Assembly: GCA_964342305.1 (NCBI GenBank) | Contig: CAYFGK010000004.1 | Coordinates: forward strand, 44,059 to 108,058 | Length of the DNA stretch: 64,000 nt | Direction: 5' to 3' | Source of the DNA: DT-110 sp964342305 | GTDB lineage: Bacteria > Bacteroidota > Bacteroidia > Chitinophagales > Saprospiraceae | Part shown: one piece after another, positions 58,982 to 64,000 of the stretch | Layout of the letters: each line of letters begins with the position of its first letter | How positions within the stretch are numbered: the first letter of the stretch is position 1 | The notes under the pieces: generated by a model | Told to the model about the DNA's origin: nothing | Seen by the model: only the letters and a program-made list of their open reading frames with translations | The model's database searches: none | Made by a program: the position numbers and the translations under genes

Positions 58982-59937
58982 GAGTGGACCGTTTGCCGAA
59001 CGCGGGTAGCGCCCGTGGTATTGATTGGTGAAACGAATAACTCCCGGGCGATACCTGCTTTTTCGAATACACTTGCCATGGCTTCCCCACATGCCCGGGC
59101 GGTCGAGAGGCGGTCGCATAAGGCGAAAATGGAAGGACCAGCCCCGGAAATACTGCATCCCAGAGCGCCGGCATCGGTCGCAGCCTGCTGAACCTTGTAA
59201 AAATGCGGTATCAGACGGGCCCGCTGGGGTTCAATGATCACATCGCGCAGGGAGCGCGAAAGCAAATCCGTATCCCGGTTGTACAGGGATGCAATAAAGG
59301 CTGCAACGTTACCGGTCTGTTCAATACAGGCTTCCAGTGAAACCGCTTCCTGCAGAATACTGCGGGCTTCTTTGGTCAGCACTTCTACGTGTGGGTAAAC
59401 CACGGCTGCACAAAGGTCCTCCGGCACAGGAAGCTGGATTACGTCCAGTTCCTGATTCGACCGGATCAGGGTAATGCCGCCGAGTAGGGAAGGGGCTACA
59501 TTGTCGGCATGAAAAGCACCATCGGCAACCTGTTCGCCCTCGACGGCCGCCCGCAGGCATTGCCTTTTGCCGAAAGGGGCACCCAATAATTCGTTGATAG
59601 CCATCACGGCTCCGGCCGCACTGGCTGCACTGGATCCGAGGCCGCTGCCAAAGGGCATTTTCTTGTGGATCTCGAGTTCAATGCCCATCTCCTCCCGGTT
59701 CATAGACTGCAGCAGTCGCTGGGCAGCGTAGCCGGCGGTGTTGTCGGCAATAGTGTAGGGTAAACGCCCACCGTCACCAGTAATGGCCTTGATGCGCAGG
59801 CCGGGTTGCTCCGAAAGTCGGGCAATAATTTCATCACCGGGTTCTTCCAGGGCAAAACCTAATATATCGTATCCCACCGCGACGTTGGCAACCGAGGCAG
59901 GAGCAAATACCGTTACTTCTTTCAATGGATTGGTCAT
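58978..59937 (-). CDS. thrB: Homoserine kinase
   Basis: ATP-dependent phosphorylation of homoserine. A 319-residue GHMP kinase with FAPASVANVAVGYDILGFA at the N terminus, the phosphate loop MPFGSGLGSSAASAAGAVMA and the C-terminal GCSISGAGPSIFALCD motif. Its start overlaps the thrA stop (TAATG) and its stop overlaps the thrC start, so the operon is fully coupled. Confidence 0.96.
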   Translation of the reverse strand: MTNPLKEVTVFAPASVANVAVGYDILGFALEEPGDEIIARLSEQPGLRIKAITGDGGRLPYTIADNTAGYAAQRLLQSMNREEMGIELEIHKKMPFGSGLGSSAASAAGAVMAINELLGAPFGKRQCLRAAVEGEQVADGAFHADNVAPSLLGGITLIRSNQELDVIQLPVPEDLCAAVVYPHVEVLTKEARSILQEAVSLEACIEQTGNVAAFIASLYNRDTDLLSRSLRDVIIEPQRARLIPHFYKVQQAATDAGALGCSISGAGPSIFALCDRLSTARACGEAMASVFEKAGIARELFVSPINTTGATRVRQTVHS

Positions 59938-62393
59938 TAGTGTAAAAAGTTTCCAATGCTGATTACTTCGGCGAATACGCCGGCAGCCGTTACTTCCGCT
60001 CCGGCTCCCGGCCCGCGCACCACCAACGGACGTTCCCGGTAACGATCCGTAGTAAATACGATCATATTATCACTGCCCGACAAATTGTAGAACGGATGAT
60101 CACTGCCTACCGCTTCCAAAGCAATACGGGCTTTCTCGCCTTCCAAACTGCCGATCATGCGCAGGACTTTTCCTTCTTCCCGGGCCTCCCGGACCAACCC
60201 GGCAAAGTGATCATCGGCCTTTTCCAGTTCTTTGAAAAAGTCGTCGACCGATTTCGCCTCCCGGCAGGCTTCCGGCAGGATGGATTCGATCTCCACCGAT
60301 TCGGGCTCCAGCGGAATTCCCGACTCCCTTGCCAGGATCACCAATTTGCGGCGAACATCAAAGCCTCCCAGATCTTCCCGGGGGTCGGGTTCCGTGTACC
60401 CGTTCTCTTTGGCCTGTCGTACGATACTGCTAAAGGGTTGATCCGGTGTGAAATGGTTGAAAATGAAGGATAAGGAACCGGACAATACCGCCTCGATCTT
60501 TCGAATGCGATCACCGGAAGTGATCAGGTCGTTGAGCGTACCGATCACCGGGAGTCCGGCACCAACGTTAGTTTCGTAGCGGAACTGCACACCCCGTTTG
60601 CGGGCAATATTCTTCAAACGCTCGTATTTGAGATAGGCCGAAGAGGTGGCAATTTTATTTGGGGTGGAAATGGATATACTGGCATCGAGAATGCTCTCGT
60701 AATAATCCGTGATCAGGTCGTTGGCCGTATTATCGACGAATACGCTGTTGCTCAGGTTGAGGTCATCCATCCGATGCACAAAGTCGTGCATATTCATGGG
60801 GGCTTCACAGGCCTCAAGCCGTTCCTGCCAGGTGTCCAGGTTAATGCCCGTCTCATCAAAGAGCATTTTGCGGCTATTTGCCAGAGCCACCACTTTCACC
60901 TCCAGCGATTGGGCCTCTTTCAGATATTCGGCCTGCTCTTTGATTTGTTCTAACAATGTGCTTCCGATCAGGCCGACACCCACCATAAACAAATGTAGTT
61001 CACTGGTATCACTCAGGAAGAAGGCTTCGTGCAGGGCGTTGAGGGCCTTGGCTTCATCGTGCCGGTTGATTACCACGGATATGTTGAGCTCCGAAGAACC
61101 CTGGGCGATGGCGATGGCATTAATACCGTTTTTGCCCAGTGCCTGGAAAAGCCGCCCCGAAATGCCCGGTTGGTATCGCATACGCTCACCGATGACCGCA
61201 ACGACCGACAGGTCACTTTCCAGCTTGACGGCATCAATGATACCCAGGGATATCTCGTATTCAAAGGCTCTTTCCACCGCTTCTTTGGCGTCGTTGGCCA
61301 CGCTGGGTTGCACCGCGAAGCTGATCGAATGCTCTGAGGAACCCTGGGTGATCAGGATGATGTTGATCTTATCCTGGGCCAGGGCCTGAAATAAACGGCC
61401 GGCAATACCCGGGACACCGAACAGGCCGCTGCCCTGCAATGTCAGCAGTGCGATGTGCGGAATGGAAGAGATTCCCTTCACCGCCCGGCCATTGGGATCG
61501 GATTGGGCCGAAACCAGCGTACCGGCAAAATCCGGGTTAAAGGTATTCTTGATCATCAGCGGAATGCCTTTTTTCAGGGCCGGCTGCAAGGTAGGCGGAT
61601 AAATGACCTTAGCACCAAAATGCGACATCTCCATAGCCTCTGCGTACGTAAGGCTGGGAATGGTGAAGGCCCTGCGTACCTTGCGCGGGTCGGCCGTGAG
61701 CACGCCGTCCACATCAGTCCAGATCTCAATGTGTTCGGCATCCAGACCGCCGGCCAGAAGCGAGGCAGTATAGTCGGAGCCCCCACGACCAAGGGTGGTG
61801 GTAAGTCCCCCTTTTGCGGAAGCAATAAAGCCAGTAACTATTTGTATTTCAGGGTTTTGGGTGAAATATTCCCGTATTCTGGAGTACGTAACCTCGAGGT
61901 CGACCTTCGCATTACCGAAGAGCTTATCGGTTTTAATGACTTTGCGGGCATCGAGGTAGGAAGCATTTATCCCTTGCTGGCGCAGGTAGTACGTGATGAT
62001 AAAGGCGGAATTACGCTCTCCAAAACTAAGCACATAATCCATGGTGCGGGGTGAGGCTTCGCGAACCAGAAAAATACCGTAGAGCAGGTTGCGCAGTACC
62101 TCGTGGTTGTTTTCCAGTTCCTGAATGACCTGTTCCCGGAAGGGGGGCTCGAGTAATTCCTCGACGGCCTGAAAATGGCGGTCACTAAAAGCCTCAAATT
62201 CCTGAAAGTAATCCTCCTTGCCTTTGGCTGCCATGCGGCTCATTCGAATGAGCATATCGGTCACGCCACCGAATGCCGAGAAGACGGCGGCGAATTTCTC
62301 TCCCTTAGCGTAATAGGATTTTAAAATGTTGGTAATCTGTGTGATACGTTCGGGTCGGGCCACCGAAGATCCGCCGAATTTCAATACTTTCAT
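59937..62393 (-). CDS. thrA: Bifunctional aspartate kinase / homoserine dehydrogenase I
   Basis: The first and third steps from aspartate to threonine on one 818-residue chain. Residues 1-290: aspartokinase with MKVLKFGGSSVARPERI and TLGRGGSDYTASLLA. About 300-455: two ACT regulatory domains (GLFGVPGIAGRLFQALA, RMRYQPGISGRLFQALGKNGINAIAI), where threonine is expected to bind for feedback control. 460-818: homoserine dehydrogenase (FMVGVGLIGSTLLEQI, YETNVGAGLPVIGTL, EPDPREDLGG). It heads the thrABC operon. Confidence 0.97.
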   Translation of the reverse strand: MKVLKFGGSSVARPERITQITNILKSYYAKGEKFAAVFSAFGGVTDMLIRMSRMAAKGKEDYFQEFEAFSDRHFQAVEELLEPPFREQVIQELENNHEVLRNLLYGIFLVREASPRTMDYVLSFGERNSAFIITYYLRQQGINASYLDARKVIKTDKLFGNAKVDLEVTYSRIREYFTQNPEIQIVTGFIASAKGGLTTTLGRGGSDYTASLLAGGLDAEHIEIWTDVDGVLTADPRKVRRAFTIPSLTYAEAMEMSHFGAKVIYPPTLQPALKKGIPLMIKNTFNPDFAGTLVSAQSDPNGRAVKGISSIPHIALLTLQGSGLFGVPGIAGRLFQALAQDKINIILITQGSSEHSISFAVQPSVANDAKEAVERAFEYEISLGIIDAVKLESDLSVVAVIGERMRYQPGISGRLFQALGKNGINAIAIAQGSSELNISVVINRHDEAKALNALHEAFFLSDTSELHLFMVGVGLIGSTLLEQIKEQAEYLKEAQSLEVKVVALANSRKMLFDETGINLDTWQERLEACEAPMNMHDFVHRMDDLNLSNSVFVDNTANDLITDYYESILDASISISTPNKIATSSAYLKYERLKNIARKRGVQFRYETNVGAGLPVIGTLNDLITSGDRIRKIEAVLSGSLSFIFNHFTPDQPFSSIVRQAKENGYTEPDPREDLGGFDVRRKLVILARESGIPLEPESVEIESILPEACREAKSVDDFFKELEKADDHFAGLVREAREEGKVLRMIGSLEGEKARIALEAVGSDHPFYNLSGSDNMIVFTTDRYRERPLVVRGPGAGAEVTAAGVFAEVISIGNFLH

Positions 62394-62546
62394 AGGATGA
62401 TTTATTTGAGCACCTGGCGGTCACTAACCACACTTTTGCTATGGGGTGGGGAAGGTACAAAGTGGTGTTTCCCACCTCAACCAAAAAAAGCGCTGAATTA
62501 CGACCGCTTATTTTCTGTGGGGCCTGGCACGCCCTGTTTCCGGGCT

Positions 62547-62554
62547 CAAAGGTA
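62547..62554 (-). promoter_or_regulatory. Bacteroidota -7 element (TACCTTTG) and leader region of thrABC
   Basis: A perfect TAnnTTTG match on the minus strand, 154 bases before the thrA start. The leader it would produce contains a hairpin (62445-62453 with 62468-62476, one bulge). No threonine-rich leader peptide or known riboswitch was recognised in the 326 bases between thrA and the next gene. Confidence 0.5.
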
Positions 62555-62719
62555 ATTGTTTTGCCGGTAGGCTGCCCGGTAGATACGGATTAAAGCGCCG
62601 GATCATTGGCATCATTAACTTGGTCGCCAGTTTCTTAGTTCCCCTTTCGGGAAATACTCTCTTTTTGGCAGCGAAATACCCTGCCCTATTCGGTATCTTT
62701 CCACCAAATATTTGAACCT

Positions 62720-64000
62720 ATGGCAATGGGTATTCGGCTTTTTTTCTCCGGGTTTCTGCTCTTCCTTTTGACCGGCAGCGCTTTCGCGCAAAAAATGGAG
62801 CGCTACGGACAGGTCCTTGCCTTTCAGATAAAAACGGAGCTTCAGTCGGACAGCTTTCCGGCCATGGTTACCAACAAAGACTGGGCCGGTGGCCGTATCG
62901 TTTCTTTGGAGAGCAATAGCAATTACGGCCAAACCCTGACCAGCGGAGTGCGTCGCGGCTGGTCCTTTTTTCTGCAACCCAATGGCGCTTTGGGGTGGAA
63001 CCTCGGCAACGAAAAGCAACGGGTCGATTACCTGCCGACCAGAAAGCGACGCATCAACGATGGCCGCTGGCACGAAGTTACCTGCCTGTTCGATCTTGAA
63101 CAAGAGGCAATGTGGTTGTGGATGGATGGGGAGCACCTGACTACCTACAATCTGAAGGGTATGAATATCGATTCGGTCATGATAAGTGCTGATGTTGAGG
63201 CTACCCAGCGATCAGATATTAAGGTCCGTAAACTACACTGGGATACCCGCCACCGGGAGCGTTGGAAACCAGAGGAGACCGTTGAGGCCATCAACGTTGT
63301 GAACTGGAATATCTGGCACGGTGGACGGCACAATGGCGGACAGGATGGGGTACGTGATGTCATCCGCATTCTGAGCGAACAAGATCCCGATATTATTTGC
63401 TTACAGGAGACCTATGGGTCGGGCCCTATTCTGGCTGATTCGCTGGGTATGATCTTCTATTCGATCAGCTCCAACCTGTCGATTTTATCAAAATATCCTA
63501 TCCTGCGAATTTACAACCACGGCTGGGATTCGTTCCGCTTTGGGGGGGCCAATATTCAAATCGGGGAAGAACAGTCGATCGCCGTTTTTGATATCTGGCT
63601 TCACTATTTGCCCAACACGGATCAGATGCTCAAAGAGCAAATGCCGATGGGCGATTTTATGGCCGCGGAGATGCGGACTCGTGGCCGCGAGATGCTGTTG
63701 GTCCACAAGGCGATCCGGCAATTGGGGCTCGTACCTTCCGTTCCACGCTTGATCGCCGGGGATTTCAATAGCGGATCACACCTCGACTGGACGGCCCGAA
63801 CGGCTCGCAAGCACGGCAATCAGGTCGTTCATTGGCCGGCAAGTCGTACGATGGTCCGCGAAGGATATCGTGACGTATGGCGTACCATGCATCCCGACGA
63901 AGTGGCGGAACCCGGCTACACCTGGTCGCCCCGCTTTCGCGATCAATTGCAATACCGGATTGATTATATCTATACCGATCAACAGAACTGGAGCTATCTG
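62720..64000 (+). CDS. Secreted endonuclease/exonuclease/phosphatase-family protein, 3' truncated
   Basis: The frame is open from ATG 62720 (or 62726) to the window end, 427 codons, without a stop. A signal peptide (MAMGIRLFFSGFLLFLLTGSAFAQ) is followed by a LamG/concanavalin-like region (FPAMVTNKDWAGG, INDGRWHEVTCLFD, MWLWMDGEHL; about residues 30-175). An EEP domain then starts at VVNWNIWHGG, with ICLQETYG (metal glutamate), RLIAGDFNSGSHLDW and a late QLQYRIDYIY. It may cut nucleic acids or phosphodiesters outside the cytoplasm. The C terminus is off the window. Confidence 0.82.
   Translation, partial: MAMGIRLFFSGFLLFLLTGSAFAQKMERYGQVLAFQIKTELQSDSFPAMVTNKDWAGGRIVSLESNSNYGQTLTSGVRRGWSFFLQPNGALGWNLGNEKQRVDYLPTRKRRINDGRWHEVTCLFDLEQEAMWLWMDGEHLTTYNLKGMNIDSVMISADVEATQRSDIKVRKLHWDTRHRERWKPEETVEAINVVNWNIWHGGRHNGGQDGVRDVIRILSEQDPDIICLQETYGSGPILADSLGMIFYSISSNLSILSKYPILRIYNHGWDSFRFGGANIQIGEEQSIAVFDIWLHYLPNTDQMLKEQMPMGDFMAAEMRTRGREMLLVHKAIRQLGLVPSVPRLIAGDFNSGSHLDWTARTARKHGNQVVHWPASRTMVREGYRDVWRTMHPDEVAEPGYTWSPRFRDQLQYRIDYIYTDQQNWSYL

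Noticed and set aside
62394..62719. Threonine attenuator with leader peptide before thrA
   Set aside because: A promoter-like element and a small hairpin are present, but no Thr/Ile-rich short reading frame or terminator/antiterminator pair could be traced.

Overview
The window looks like a chromosomal segment of a Bacteroidota bacterium, most likely of the Lewinella/Saprospira lineage (the lineage is inferred from protein style, not searched). Supporting signs are type IX secretion (T9SS) C-terminal sorting domains on secreted proteins, family-specific proteins (DUF2723, DUF3127, DUF4834, DUF4837), a DksA-like protein with a degenerate zinc finger, an outer-membrane POTRA/beta-barrel protein, a probable sphingolipid-type oxoamine synthase, and recurrent TAnnTTTG promoter elements (the Bacteroidota -7 box) upstream of genes. 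No rRNA, tRNA, CRISPR array, prophage or transposase gene was seen. A 100-N assembly gap lies at 47076-47175, inside a 26-bp tandem repeat.

Layout. 0-3.5 kb: ArsR-type repressors, lspA, dksA-like and pdxA. 3.6-6.5 kb: rsmA, a GatB/YqeY-domain protein and an ALDH7-family aldehyde dehydrogenase. 6.5-12.7 kb: a tightly overlapping unit with a LytS-type kinase, a LytTR regulator, an ABC ATPase and a 1118-residue fusion of ABC-2 permease and M1 peptidase. 12.9-18.6 kb: a secreted leucine-rich protein and a minus-strand set of sugar kinase, nucleotidyltransferase and GH109-like glycosidase that together read as amino-sugar (GalNAc) release and activation. 18.6-26 kb: minus-strand housekeeping and envelope genes (SDR, TPR membrane protein, nadK, Omp85-like, CBS, TM2/TPR, SpoIIE-type phosphatase). 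26-30.4 kb: QTMAN-like glycosyltransferase, alpha/beta hydrolase, PrsW-like protease, mazG, dtd and an SRAP protein.

30.4-32.3 kb: an 800-bp gene-free region with many DnaA-box-like sequences and a 31-nt run of pure A/T, followed by two perfect DnaA boxes inside ctaA and two more just after it. Three parS-like palindromes lie at 56.2, 57.6 and 58.0 kb. Together these make the window a candidate replication-origin neighbourhood. 32-44.4 kb: aat, an M23 peptidase, bcp, DUF3127, rsmG, an RluA-family synthase, the large DUF2723 membrane protein, rpiB and htpG. 44.5-53 kb: a DUF4837 lipoprotein, MoxR ATPase, VanX-like dipeptidase, GT39 and GT2 glycosyltransferases, a divergent Nramp-like transporter and a Uma2-family protein. 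53-64 kb: an oxoamine synthase, rhodanese, mvaD, an S74-domain secreted protein, the overlapping thrA-thrB-thrC operon and a truncated exo/endonuclease/phosphatase-family protein.

The least explained content is between the genes. Three families of structured repeats recur: (1) a 165-190-bp three-hairpin element in five copies, each in sense orientation just 3' of a gene; (2) a 103-bp cloverleaf-forming palindromic element in three full copies plus an internal-deletion derivative, with one arm inverted between copies; (3) AGGTNTG heptamer arrays right after stop codons. No obvious defence system or novel operon was found; the repeat families and the origin candidate are the best leads.
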